Assembly: GCA_016125095.1 (NCBI GenBank)
Contig: WGMK01000006.1
Location: forward strand, 100,816 to 164,815
Direction of reading: 5' to 3'
Length of the DNA: 64,000 bases
Origin: Candidatus Hydrogenedens sp.
Lineage (GTDB): Bacteria; Hydrogenedentota; Hydrogenedentia; Hydrogenedentales; JAEUWI01
This document shows positions 18,603-26,433 of this stretch, in pieces (the first letter of the stretch is position 1; each line of letters starts with the position of its first letter). The position numbers were made by a program, and so were the translations under genes. Below the pieces are notes generated by a model, which was not told where the DNA came from, made no database searches, and saw nothing but the letters and a program-made list of their open reading frames with translations.

Positions 18603-19331
18603 CTACGCCGTCCGCATCCGGGACACTTTGCCGACGATGCGTTCGGTAGCCACGACACTCCACGCAGCCGCAACGACCAAGATGGCTGCAAACAGTCCAT
18701 CAAGCACGCGCGTTGGTGCATCCATTTCCGTAAGCTGCATGCAGACAATCTGGTAAGTGAACATGCCGGAAGCATCCAGGACGGAGAATAGGGCGGCAGT
18801 GCGGAGCGCGACGACCTTCTTGCCAGCCGTAGCCAGCCATATTTGCAGGCGTACGCTGTAGTGGCAATACCCAACGTAGGCGACCAATCCGCAGCACCAA
18901 AGCCAGGGCGAGAAATAAACCACAAGCAGTAAGAGCCAGAGGCTGAGAAATGCGGCGCGATAGAGGAACCGGCCCTTGGGTGATAGAACTCCGCTCTCCG
19001 CGAGGAGCATCGCCCCATCCAGCACAGCCTGATCGTTCCGCGTCAGTAGCCGCGCACGGAACTGCCGGTTCAACCTGCGAGGGTTGCCGAGGTCCCACAG
19101 AGCGCGGTCATGCGCTTCGTATTCGGCCGCGCCGCCGGCGCGATGCCGGCTGTATGCCATCTGGTAGTGCTCGGCCAACTCGCCGCGTGCGATCTGCTTG
19201 GACTCGTCAGACAGCCACTTCGTCGTTCGGCACAGATAGAAGTCCAATTCCCCTGCCCGGATCGCGTCCGTCTCTGTAGCGTAGGGCGCCCCCTCACGCG
19301 TCTCGCCGAGGATATCGGTAATATCGTTCAT
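18603..19331 (-). CDS. Prefix-domain membrane protein, paralogue 1
   Basis: The ATG at 19331 overlaps the PadR gene end as ATGA, giving 242 residues beginning MNDITDILGETREG. It has the same plan as its downstream paralogue: a helical domain with AEHYQMAYSRHRAGG and a later hydrophobic part (about residues 120-230) with around four spans. It is likely a membrane partner or target controlled by the adjacent PadR regulator. No catalytic motif is visible. Confidence 0.75.
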   Translation of the reverse strand: MNDITDILGETREGAPYATETDAIRAGELDFYLCRTTKWLSDESKQIARGELAEHYQMAYSRHRAGGAAEYEAHDRALWDLGNPRRLNRQFRARLLTRNDQAVLDGAMLLAESGVLSPKGRFLYRAAFLSLWLLLLVVYFSPWLWCCGLVAYVGYCHYSVRLQIWLATAGKKVVALRTAALFSVLDASGMFTYQIVCMQLTEMDAPTRVLDGLFAAILVVAAAWSVVATERIVGKVSRMRTA

Positions 19332-19666
19332 GGCGTTTCGGTCTCCCCCGGGTTCCAGGGTCCGCCGAGGATGACGCCGACCGCGCGGGAGAGGCGCTCC
19401 CAATCGCGGCGCTGCTTGGAGAGCGCGCGTTTGCCTGCGGGGGTAATGCGGTAATAGCGCCGCTTGCGGCCCTTCTCCATGCGCTCTTCGGCCACCACGT
19501 GGCCCTCGGCCTCGAGACCGTGCAGCGCGGGATACAGCGTGCCCTCGCGGAAATCGAGGACGCCCTCGGACCGCTGCTTAATCTCTTGCGCGATCCAATA
19601 GCCGTGCTTGGGGCCCTCTTCGAGCACCCCCAGCACCAGCGAATTCAATGTCCCTTTCAGGTGCAT
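19328..19666 (-). CDS. PadR-family transcriptional regulator
   Basis: Winged-helix repressor. The 112-residue product from ATG 19666 begins MHLKGTLNSLVLG and shows the family core KHGYWIAQEI, GTLYPALHGLE and RRYYRITPAGKRAL. The earlier in-frame ATG at 19693 falls against the candidate -10 (19694-19699) and is therefore unlikely. PadR proteins usually repress their own operon and respond to small molecules or stress; the effector is unknown. The 3' end overlaps paralogue 1 by 4 nt. Confidence 0.92.
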   Translation of the reverse strand: MHLKGTLNSLVLGVLEEGPKHGYWIAQEIKQRSEGVLDFREGTLYPALHGLEAEGHVVAEERMEKGRKRRYYRITPAGKRALSKQRRDWERLSRAVGVILGGPWNPGETETP

Positions 19667-19693
19667 GCTGCCATACCTCGGATTCCGATGCAT

Positions 19694-19722
19694 AGGATAG
19701 CAGCAGGCAGGGGGATTGGCAA
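19694..19722 (-). promoter_or_regulatory. Promoter of the PadR operon
   Basis: On the minus strand TTGCCA (19722-19717) and TATCCT (19699-19694) are separated by exactly 17 bp. Transcription would start near 19687, 21 nt before the padR ATG at 19666. Confidence 0.6.
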
Positions 19723-19744
19723 GGGGAAACTGGAAACCTGTGTC

Positions 19745-19830
19745 CCGGGAGCGCTGCTCTCCAGAGCGGCTCTTGATGTGGGGATTAGGTCATCGCGCCA
19801 AGATGCCGCTCTGGAGAGCAGCGCTCCCGG
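19745..19830. repeat. Perfect 26-bp inverted repeat
   Basis: Arms 19745-19770 and 19805-19830 are exact reverse complements (CCGGGAGCGCTGCTCTCCAG...), loop 34 nt. It fills the space between the PadR promoter and the end of dihydroorotase. No U-run follows on either strand, so it is not a standard terminator. Confidence 0.9.
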
Positions 19831-19834
19831 CACC

Positions 19835-21163
19835 CTACGCGGTGGCCCAATAGCCGCCGCGGGCGTGGTCGTATTGGGCGGCCTGGCCGCGGATGCTGGC
19901 ATCGATCTGGCCGTCGCGGAAGACTTCCTGGCCGAGCACCCAGGTGCGGACGGGCCAGCCGGTGAGCTCGACGCCGTGCCAGGGGCTCCAGCCGCACTTG
20001 GTCACTTGTTCGCTGTCGCGGATCATCGCCTTCTTGTTGAGGTCCACGAGCACGAGGTCGGCGTCGTAGCCCTCGACGATGCGGCCCTTGTTCACGATGT
20101 CCCAGACGCGGGCGGGCGCGTCGCACATCCAATGCACCACCTGGTCGATGGTGCACAGCCCGAGGTGCACCTGGTTCAGCATGAGCGCCATCACGTTTTC
20201 CACGGCGGGCAGGCCGGAGGGTGATTTCGGGTAGGGCTGCTGTTTTTCTTCCAGCGTGTGCGGGGCGTGGTCGGTGGCGACCACCTGGATCGTGCCGTCG
20301 AGCAGCGCCTTCCACATCGCGGCATTGTCCTCGGCAGTCTTCACGGCAGGATTCATCTGCACCAGCGAGCCCAGCCGGGCGTAGTCGTCGGTATTGAAGA
20401 ACAGGTGATGCGGGCAGACCTCCGCCGTCACCACGCCGGCATGGTCGGCGATATAGGGCAACTCCCCCGCAGCCGACACGTGCAGCACATGGAAGCGGTG
20501 CTTGTACTTGCGCGAGAGGTTCGTCGCGCGTTTCGTGGCGTAGATGGCCGCCGCGTGGTCGCGGATTTTCGAGTGGTCGGCGTATTCGTGTCCGCCGTTG
20601 ATCTTCGCGGCGTTCGCGCGCACGGTGGTCTCGTCTTCGCAATGCGCGCAAATGGGCAGCGTGGTCTCGGCGAAGATTCGCTCGAGCGCCTCCTGCCCGT
20701 CCACCAGCAGATCGCCCGTACTCGACCCGATGAATATCTTGATGCCCGGCACGCCCTCGGCCGCCGCCAGTTCTTCCACGTTGTCGGGGGTCGCGCCGAT
20801 GTAGAAGCCGTAGTTCACCACGGACTTCGCAGCGCCCAGCGCCAGCTTCTCGGCAATGCGCTCGCGGTTGATGGCATTGGGAATGGTATTGGGCATCTCA
20901 AGAAAGGTGGTGATGCCGCCCTTGGCGCAGCCCAGGCTGCCGGTGTGCAAGTCTTCCTTGTGCGTCAGCCCCGGCTCGCGGAAATGCACCTGGTCGTCGA
21001 TGGCGCCGGGCAGCAGGTGCAGCCCCTCGGCGTCTACCACCGCGTCGGCTTGGGTGCTGTCGGGCGCCCCCACCGAGGCGATGACGCCGCCGTCGATCAG
21101 TACATTCGTCTTCTGCGCGCCTTCCGGCAGCACGCACACCGCGTTCTTAATCAGGGTCTTCAT
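19835..21163 (-). CDS. pyrC: Dihydroorotase, Gln-variant class I
   Basis: Cyclises carbamoyl-aspartate to dihydroorotate in pyrimidine synthesis. The start ATG at 21163 gives 442 residues beginning [15 protein letters not shown]. The amidohydrolase signature reads [11 protein letters not shown] (residues 55-65): the first His of the usual DxHxH is Gln58, with His60 and Arg62 kept. Lys142 (IKIF) is the likely carbamylated residue; His174 (AHCED), [10 protein letters not shown] and ATDHAPHT are present. To my recollection the DQVH form occurs in a known subgroup, for example in Bacteroidota, so activity is still expected. The gene appears to stand alone. Confidence 0.93.
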   Translation of the reverse strand: MKTLIKNAVCVLPEGAQKTNVLIDGGVIASVGAPDSTQADAVVDAEGLHLLPGAIDDQVHFREPGLTHKEDLHTGSLGCAKGGITTFLEMPNTIPNAINRERIAEKLALGAAKSVVNYGFYIGATPDNVEELAAAEGVPGIKIFIGSSTGDLLVDGQEALERIFAETTLPICAHCEDETTVRANAAKINGGHEYADHSKIRDHAAAIYATKRATNLSRKYKHRFHVLHVSAAGELPYIADHAGVVTAEVCPHHLFFNTDDYARLGSLVQMNPAVKTAEDNAAMWKALLDGTIQVVATDHAPHTLEEKQQPYPKSPSGLPAVENVMALMLNQVHLGLCTIDQVVHWMCDAPARVWDIVNKGRIVEGYDADLVLVDLNKKAMIRDSEQVTKCGWSPWHGVELTGWPVRTWVLGQEVFRDGQIDASIRGQAAQYDHARGGYWATA

Positions 21164-21390
21164 ACGACTGCTTTCGGCCTTTCTTCCCGCCCGCCTGGGG
21201 CGTGTGCACTGCTCCGAGCATAGCACGCCGCGCCCCTGCCGCCGATACCCCGTCCGCGGCACACGCCCGCAAGAACCAGAAAAGCCCGATTATCCCCTTG
21301 CGCCCAAGGCATTCCGCGCGGTAGTGTACTGGGAATCAGGCATCCATCCCGGATGCCCCGATCTCTTCAACCCTCGAAAGGAAGTCTCCG

Positions 21391-22131
21391 ATGTTCAACG
21401 TATGGAACCGCGTGGCCTTGGGCCTGGTGCTGGCCGGCGCGGTGGTGTGCCCGGTGTGGGCGCAAGACGACGCCCCTGCCGACGCCGCGGCCGAACCCGA
21501 CAAGACCGACGAGCTGGCCGTGCAGGCCTACGCCCTTGGTGTCAGCATCGGTAATTCCGTGAAGTGCGCGCCCGACGGCTTCCCGGTGGACGACATGGTC
21601 CGCGGACTGAAGGCCGCTTTGGCCGGCGACGAGCCGGAAATTAGCGCCGCCGACGTGCAGAAGGCCCTGCAGAAGTTCAACCTGGCCGCCCGCAGCTGGA
21701 TGATGGAATGCCGCGAGAAGGAAGGCGCCGACAACGAAGCCAAGGCCAAGGCCTTCCTGGAAACGAATGCCAAGGAAGACGGCTGGAAAGTGACCGACAG
21801 CGGCCTGCAGTACATGGTGATCGAGGCCGGCGACGGCGCATCGCCCACCGCCAAGGACCAGGTGACCGTGCATTACCGCGGCACGCTGACCGACGGCACG
21901 CAGTTCGACAGCTCGTACGACCGCGGCCAGCCCACCACGTTCTTCCTGAACCAGGTGATTCCCGGCTGGACCGAGGGCCTGCAGCTGATGAAGCCGGGCG
22001 CGAAGTTCAAGTTCGCCATTCCGCCGGACCTCGGCTACGGCGTGAACAGCCCGGGCAGCATTCCGCCGAACAGCGTGCTGATATTCGAGGTGGAACTGCT
22101 CGAAGTGACCCCGGCGACGGCCGAGAACTAA
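21391..22131 (+). CDS. fkpA: Exported FKBP-type peptidyl-prolyl isomerase
   Basis: Catalyses cis-trans isomerisation of proline bonds in folding proteins of the periplasm. AAAGGAAG lies upstream of the ATG. The 246-residue protein has a signal peptide (residues 1-24, ending VWA), a helical dimerisation domain (about 40-125) and a C-terminal FKBP domain with VTVHYRGTLTDGTQFDSSY, PGWTEGLQLM and PPDLGYG. This is the Mip/FkpA arrangement. Confidence 0.95.
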   Translation: MFNVWNRVALGLVLAGAVVCPVWAQDDAPADAAAEPDKTDELAVQAYALGVSIGNSVKCAPDGFPVDDMVRGLKAALAGDEPEISAADVQKALQKFNLAARSWMMECREKEGADNEAKAKAFLETNAKEDGWKVTDSGLQYMVIEAGDGASPTAKDQVTVHYRGTLTDGTQFDSSYDRGQPTTFFLNQVIPGWTEGLQLMKPGAKFKFAIPPDLGYGVNSPGSIPPNSVLIFEVELLEVTPATAEN

Positions 22132-22149
22132 ACCGTGGAGTCCTCCCCC

Positions 22150-22845
22150 ATGCTGCATAAAATCACCCTCGGCCTCAGCGTTGGCTCTATCGTCCTGCTG
22201 GGCGGCGGACTGATGCTGGCGAACAAGGAGATTATTCCGCCGATGGCGGGGCTGGTCTTCTTTGTGCTGGCAGGGCTGTGCGGCGTGGCGGCGCTCCTGT
22301 GTTCCATCGGCGTCATCGCCACCACCCAGGCCTTCCATATCGCGATGGTCGGTATGCTCGGGTTCATCCCCGCGCTGGTGCTGGTGTGGGGCGTGAGCGA
22401 AGGCACCCGGTATCCGCCGATCAACGACATCACCACGGACATCGAGAACCCGCCGGCCTTCGAGGCCGCCGCGGCGCTCGAGGCCAACGCCGGACGCGAC
22501 ATGAGCTTTCCGGGCAAGTTCGGCGGCATCATCCGCGATGCCTACCCCGACCTCGCCCCGCATATCATGGAGCGCAGCAAGGAACAGGCCTTCTCCATGG
22601 CCCTCGAGGCGGCCAAGGCGCAGCCCCGGTGGGAAATCATCCGTGAGGACGAGGACGCCGGCATCATCGAGTGCGTCGCGTCCACGCAGGTGTTCAAGTG
22701 GCACGACGATGTGATCATACGCGTGCAAGACGCCGGCGGCGGCAAGACCCGCATCGATATGCGCTCGAAATCGCGCGAGGGCAAAGGCGATATCGGGGCG
22801 AATGCCAAGCGCATCCGCAAGTTCTTCACGTCGCTCGGCAGCTGA
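22150..22845 (+). CDS. DUF1499 family membrane protein
   Basis: The ATG at 22150 is preferred because GGAG lies 8 nt before it; a GTG at 22135 is in frame. The 231-residue product has three to four N-terminal membrane spans (to about residue 85) and a soluble domain starting YPPINDITTDIENPP, which with FKWHDDVIIRV and IDMRSKSREGKGDIGANAKRI is the DUF1499 pattern. Function of the family is unknown. It sits 18 nt after fkpA. Confidence 0.85.
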   Translation: MLHKITLGLSVGSIVLLGGGLMLANKEIIPPMAGLVFFVLAGLCGVAALLCSIGVIATTQAFHIAMVGMLGFIPALVLVWGVSEGTRYPPINDITTDIENPPAFEAAAALEANAGRDMSFPGKFGGIIRDAYPDLAPHIMERSKEQAFSMALEAAKAQPRWEIIREDEDAGIIECVASTQVFKWHDDVIIRVQDAGGGKTRIDMRSKSREGKGDIGANAKRIRKFFTSLGS

Positions 22846-22869
22846 CGCCGCAATCCTGAATCGACCCGC

Positions 22870-22911
22870 GCGGCGCTCGTGCTACACTGGCACGAGCGCC
22901 GCGCTGCTTTT
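22870..22911 (+). terminator. Rho-independent terminator
   Basis: Perfect 13-bp stem (22870-22882 with 22890-22902), 7-nt loop TACACTG, followed by GCTGCTTTT. It ends the fkpA-DUF1499 unit just before the recombinase gene. Confidence 0.8.
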
Positions 22912-22923
22912 ACAGGAGTATCC

Positions 22924-23817
22924 ATGCCCGCGAACGAACTGCAACAGGCCCTCGATCGGTTCATGGAAATGATGGTGCTGGAGGCCGGGCTGTCGGACCA
23001 CACCCTCGCGGCCTACGGTTCCGACTTGCGCCGCTATCTCGAGGTCCTCGAGGACCGCGGTATTGATCGCCTGGCCACCATCCTGCGCGAGGATATCGTC
23101 GACCACCTGCAGGGCATGCGCGACGAGGGCATGAGCGCGCGCTCGACGGCACGGCACCTCAGCGCCATCCGCCGCTTCCACGCCTTCCTGCTCGAGGAGA
23201 GCATCGCCGAATCCGACCCCGCCGTGAACTTCGAGACGCCCCGGCTGGAACGCCGCCTGCCGAAGTTTCTCACCACCGAGGAAGTCGAGCGGCTGCTTAA
23301 GATTCCCGACCCTGCCGAGCCCGTGGGAGCGCGCGACGCCGCCGTGCTCGAACTGCTCTACTCCTGCGGCCTGCGCGTGTCGGAGCTTTCCAACCTGAAA
23401 ATGAAAGAGCTCGACTTCGCCGAGAGCGAGGTGCGGGTGCTGGGCAAAGGCTCGAAAGTGCGGCTCATCCCTGTCGGCATCGAGGCGCTGCGCAAGGTGC
23501 AGCACTGGCTCTCCCTGCGGCCGCAGCTACAGCCGAAGGTCTCGAACCTCTTTGTCTCGGTACGCGGCAACCCGTATTCGCGCAATGCCATCTGGAAACT
23601 GGTCACCGCGTGCGCGCGCCGGGCCAACATCAAGAAAGACCTCACGCCGCACACGCTGCGGCACTCCTTCGCCACCCACCTGCTCGACGGCGGCGCCGAC
23701 CTGCGCGCCGTGCAGGAAATGCTCGGGCACAGTTCCATCACCACCACCCAGATTTACACCCACGTGAGCACCAGCCGCCTCGCCGACGCCCACCGCAAGT
23801 TTCACCCGCGCGGGTAA
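22924..23817 (+). CDS. xerD: Tyrosine recombinase XerC/XerD
   Basis: Resolves chromosome dimers at dif. The ATG at 22924 is preceded by CAGGAG at 7 nt. The 297-residue product has the N-terminal SAM-like core-binding domain (about 1-100) and the catalytic domain with Arg151, Lys175, His243, Arg246, His269 and the nucleophile Tyr278 (TTQIYTHVS) all in place. Length and lack of nearby mobile-element genes point to the housekeeping enzyme rather than an integrase; XerC versus XerD cannot be settled here. Confidence 0.93.
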   Translation: MPANELQQALDRFMEMMVLEAGLSDHTLAAYGSDLRRYLEVLEDRGIDRLATILREDIVDHLQGMRDEGMSARSTARHLSAIRRFHAFLLEESIAESDPAVNFETPRLERRLPKFLTTEEVERLLKIPDPAEPVGARDAAVLELLYSCGLRVSELSNLKMKELDFAESEVRVLGKGSKVRLIPVGIEALRKVQHWLSLRPQLQPKVSNLFVSVRGNPYSRNAIWKLVTACARRANIKKDLTPHTLRHSFATHLLDGGADLRAVQEMLGHSSITTTQIYTHVSTSRLADAHRKFHPRG

Positions 23818-24143
23818 GGGTCTTCCGGGGGCCGCGCGCCGAAAGACATCGGCCGGGGACGAAACTCGCCGAGCAGCGACTCCGGCACAAAGCCATGGAG
23901 CGTCGCCTTAAGCCGCTGCGTCGCCTGCTGCACCTGCTGGGGTGACCACCCCAGCGAAGCCGCAATGGCCGTGGGAAAAGAATCTGCGTAGCTGAGCAGC
24001 TCTTCAGCGCTGCGGATGGAAAGGGAGCCGAGGGCGGACAGCACGGGCTCCGGTATCTCTACCGAAGGCGAATCGCCAGGCGTCACCTGCGCGCCAAAAT
24101 CCCCGGGCGGCGGCTCCGCCCCCGGAACTCCCTGTAACTTCAT
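23802..24143 (-). CDS. Small protein sharing a helical motif with the adjacent protease
   Basis: 113 residues, unrecognised. Its centre, ALGSLSIRSAEELLSYADSF, resembles ALVAANIGSEEELLALIASF in the neighbouring papain-like protease, a helix-turn-helix-like unit of about 30 residues. N- and C-terminal parts are Pro/Gly-rich. AGGAG lies 13 nt before the ATG. The gene is 33 nt downstream of the protease gene and overlaps the 3' end of xerD by 16 nt, tail to tail. A regulatory or substrate role for the protease is inference. Confidence 0.6.
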   Translation of the reverse strand: MKLQGVPGAEPPPGDFGAQVTPGDSPSVEIPEPVLSALGSLSIRSAEELLSYADSFPTAIAASLGWSPQQVQQATQRLKATLHGFVPESLLGEFRPRPMSFGARPPEDPYPRG

Positions 24144-24176
24144 CAGAGGATGTGCTCCTGTCGTCAGAAACGCAGT

Positions 24177-25325
24177 CTACATCTGGCAGCATTCCCAAAG
24201 GAAACGGTCGACATACGTGGCGGAAATATGGCCGTAGCCCTGGGCCGGGCCATAGTACCCCGCGGCAGGCAGGCTGTGGCCCCACGCCGGCCCCCAGCTG
24301 TTGCGGAGCACGAAATAGCCGCCGGAAGGCTCCGCCGCCGAAGCCACGAACCCGGTGATACACACCGCGTGGCCGCCGTCCCGCACCGAGGTCGGCGGCG
24401 GGTCCAGCACCACCCCATGCGACCACGAAAGCGGAGTGCCCCAGTTGTTCATGCCGGACATGGGATCCTTGAACACCGGCAGCGTAACCGCGACCGGCCG
24501 GCCCATGCGCAGCTGGCCGAGCACGACCGAAGCGCCGCCGCCCGGTTGATAGAACCCGGGCGCGCGACGGCGCGCCGCGGCATCGGCCAAGGCCGCAGCC
24601 GAGGGCGGAAAGACCCCGATGTGCCCGGGATCGCCAGGCACCTCGTAATGCTGATAGGGATGGAAATCTTCGAGACAGATACCGTCTTGCTGCAGCGCGC
24701 GCCGCGCGAAATCAAGCGTCGTGCCGTCATCGTTCGGCCAAGAATCCGGCAGCCTCTTGATCGCCCAATAAAGATACTGCTCGGCGAGATCCGGACACGG
24801 CCCGTCGCCCGCAAAGTACGGCTCGGCGCAGGCGCTCATGGCGAACGACACGCACGTGCCGCGCGGATTCTGATCGCGCACCGGCCACGGATCGCAGTAG
24901 CGCGTATCGATGACTTCGCCCGACTCGTTGTCGAGCGCCGCCGTTTTCGCCGGCGCGTCCAGCTCGATCCTCTCTCCGGCGGCCTTGAAGGGCACATCGG
25001 CCGCAGGCGGCGCGGCGCCCAGCGTCACCGGCGGCGCCTTGCGCTCGATGTAGTCCGCCACTGTCGATGCGCCCAGCGCCCGCGCGCTTTCCGCAGCGCC
25101 GCCCCGGGCCGTCAGCTTCGGAAAATTCAGCAGCCCTTCCGTTGCCAGCGACGGGAACGACGCTATAAGCGCGAGCAGTTCCTCCTCGCTGCCGATGTTC
25201 GCGGCGACCAGCGCGCGCTGGCCGTCCGCCGATACGACATTTTCTCGCGCGAGCTTCGCCGCGAACGCCGCCGGCGCCACCCGCTCCCATACTTTCGTTC
25301 CCGCCTGTTCCACTACCTCTTCCAT
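24177..25325 (-). CDS. Papain-like (C1A-type) cysteine protease, no signal peptide
   Basis: The ATG at 25325 has GTGAGGAT upstream. The 382-residue product has a ~75-residue helical N-terminal domain (with SEEELLALIASF at 46-57), an Ala/Pro linker, then a papain fold: oxyanion Gln152 and nucleophile Cys158 (DQNPRGTCVSFA), His319 (GGHAVCITGF), Asn342 (RNSWG). The full triad is present, so activity is expected. No signal peptide is seen, unlike most bacterial C1 proteases that are secreted; it may act in the cytoplasm or be exported another way. Confidence 0.85.
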   Translation of the reverse strand: MEEVVEQAGTKVWERVAPAAFAAKLARENVVSADGQRALVAANIGSEEELLALIASFPSLATEGLLNFPKLTARGGAAESARALGASTVADYIERKAPPVTLGAAPPAADVPFKAAGERIELDAPAKTAALDNESGEVIDTRYCDPWPVRDQNPRGTCVSFAMSACAEPYFAGDGPCPDLAEQYLYWAIKRLPDSWPNDDGTTLDFARRALQQDGICLEDFHPYQHYEVPGDPGHIGVFPPSAAALADAAARRRAPGFYQPGGGASVVLGQLRMGRPVAVTLPVFKDPMSGMNNWGTPLSWSHGVVLDPPPTSVRDGGHAVCITGFVASAAEPSGGYFVLRNSWGPAWGHSLPAAGYYGPAQGYGHISATYVDRFLWECCQM

Positions 25326-25371
25326 AACGCAATCCTCACTTAGTTGATTGTTTTGCCCCACATTACTGGCC

Positions 25372-25400
25372 AGCTTAGTCCTAGTTCTGGAATCTGTCAA
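25372..25400 (-). promoter_or_regulatory. Candidate promoter of the protease operon
   Basis: On the minus strand a consensus TTGACA (25400-25395) is followed after 17 bp by TAAGCT (25377-25372), a weak -10. A 7-bp hairpin (CGCTCCA TTT TGGAGCG, 25420-25436) lies between this and the divergent flagellin promoter and might be an operator. Confidence 0.45.
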
Positions 25401-25458
25401 GAGGGCTTGGGGAACTAAACGCTCCATTTTGGAGCGACAAGAGCCGGACCGGAGAGGC

Positions 25459-25487
25459 TTGGCGAAACTCGAAAAGCGTGGTATACT
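25459..25487 (+). promoter_or_regulatory. Sigma70-type promoter of the flagellin gene
   Basis: TTGGCG (25459-25464), 17-bp spacer, TATACT (25482-25487). No sigma28-type TAAA-N15-GCCGATAA motif was seen. The start of transcription would lie about 60 nt before the ATG at 25557. Confidence 0.55.
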
Positions 25488-25556
25488 ACGACTTGGATTG
25501 GGAAGAGTTGCGCGCAGGCGCAATCAAGGCTGCGCTCAATCCAAAGGAGGTAGTCC

Positions 25557-26360
25557 ATGGGACTGCGCATTAATACCAACACCGCCGCACTGGGCGCACA
25601 GCGCCAGTTGGGCCGCACCAATGAAGCGCTTAACCGGAGCATCGAGCAGCTCTCGTCGCAGTTGCGGATCAATCGCGCTGCGGACGATGCCGCAGGACTG
25701 GCGATTGCCGAGCGCTTCAGCGCCTTCGCCCGCCAGAGCCGCGCGGAAATCAACAACCTGCAATCCGGCGTAAACGCGTCGCAGACCGCCGAGGGCGGCC
25801 TGAGCGTGCAGCAGGATGCCGTATCCCGTATCCGCGAGTTGGCCGTGCAGGCCTCGAACGGCACCCTGACCGACGACCAGCGCGCGGCGCTCAATGCCGA
25901 GGCGCAGCAGCTCATCGGCCAGATTGATTCCGTCGCGCAGGATACCGAGTTCAACGGACAGCAGTTGCTGAGTTCCGACCAGACCATCAGCCTGGGCGCT
26001 GGACAGGGCGACTTGACGCTGAATGAATCGACCTCTTCGTCGCTGGGGCTGGGTGGGCTCGACCTGAGCACGCAGTCCGGTGCGCAGGCGGCGCTCGGGC
26101 TGGCCGACACGGCCACGCAGAACATCAGCGATCAGCGCGCGAACATCGGCGCGCAGCAGAACGGATTTGCCAGCGCCATCAACCAGCGCGAGACCGCAGA
26201 GATCAACGCGCAGGACGCCGAGTCGCGCATCCGCGATTTGGACCTCGCCCGCGCCTCCATCGAAAAGGCCCGCAACGACACGCTGCTTCGCGGCGGCCTG
26301 GCCGGCCTGATTCAGAGCAATGTGACGCCGCAGGCGGCGCTGAGTTTGCTCGGTTCGTAA
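25557..26360 (+). CDS. fliC: Flagellin, orphan locus
   Basis: Filament subunit. AAAGGAGG lies 7 nt before the ATG. At 267 residues it is a minimal flagellin: the conserved N-terminal D0/D1 helices (LRINTNTAALGAQRQLG; LRINRAADDAAGLAIAERF), a short variable middle (about 138-185) and the C-terminal D1/D0 region (RDLDLARASIEKARND; VTPQAALSLLGS). The arginine in SSQLRINRAADD differs from the usual SGLRINSAADD. No chaperone, cap or other flagellar gene is nearby. Its own promoter and terminator make it a single-gene unit. Confidence 0.94.
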   Translation: MGLRINTNTAALGAQRQLGRTNEALNRSIEQLSSQLRINRAADDAAGLAIAERFSAFARQSRAEINNLQSGVNASQTAEGGLSVQQDAVSRIRELAVQASNGTLTDDQRAALNAEAQQLIGQIDSVAQDTEFNGQQLLSSDQTISLGAGQGDLTLNESTSSSLGLGGLDLSTQSGAQAALGLADTATQNISDQRANIGAQQNGFASAINQRETAEINAQDAESRIRDLDLARASIEKARNDTLLRGGLAGLIQSNVTPQAALSLLGS

Positions 26361-26377
26361 ATACCGCGATACCATGA

Positions 26378-26416
26378 CGCCGCCGCCGGAATTGCCCGGC
26401 GGCGGCGTTTTAGTTT
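26378..26416 (+). terminator. Rho-independent terminator after flagellin
   Basis: Perfect 12-bp GC stem (26378-26389 with 26396-26407), 6-nt loop AATTGC, then TTTTAGTTT. It lies 17 nt after the flagellin stop. Confidence 0.88.
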
Positions 26417-26433
26417 GTACGCCCGGGAGCGCC

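Noticed and set aside
19745..19830. Terminator for dihydroorotase
   Set aside because: Strong palindrome but a 34-nt loop and no U-run on either strand.
24150..25343. Plus-strand frame opposite the papain-like protease
   Set aside because: Arg-rich shadow with no domain; the minus strand has a full catalytic set.
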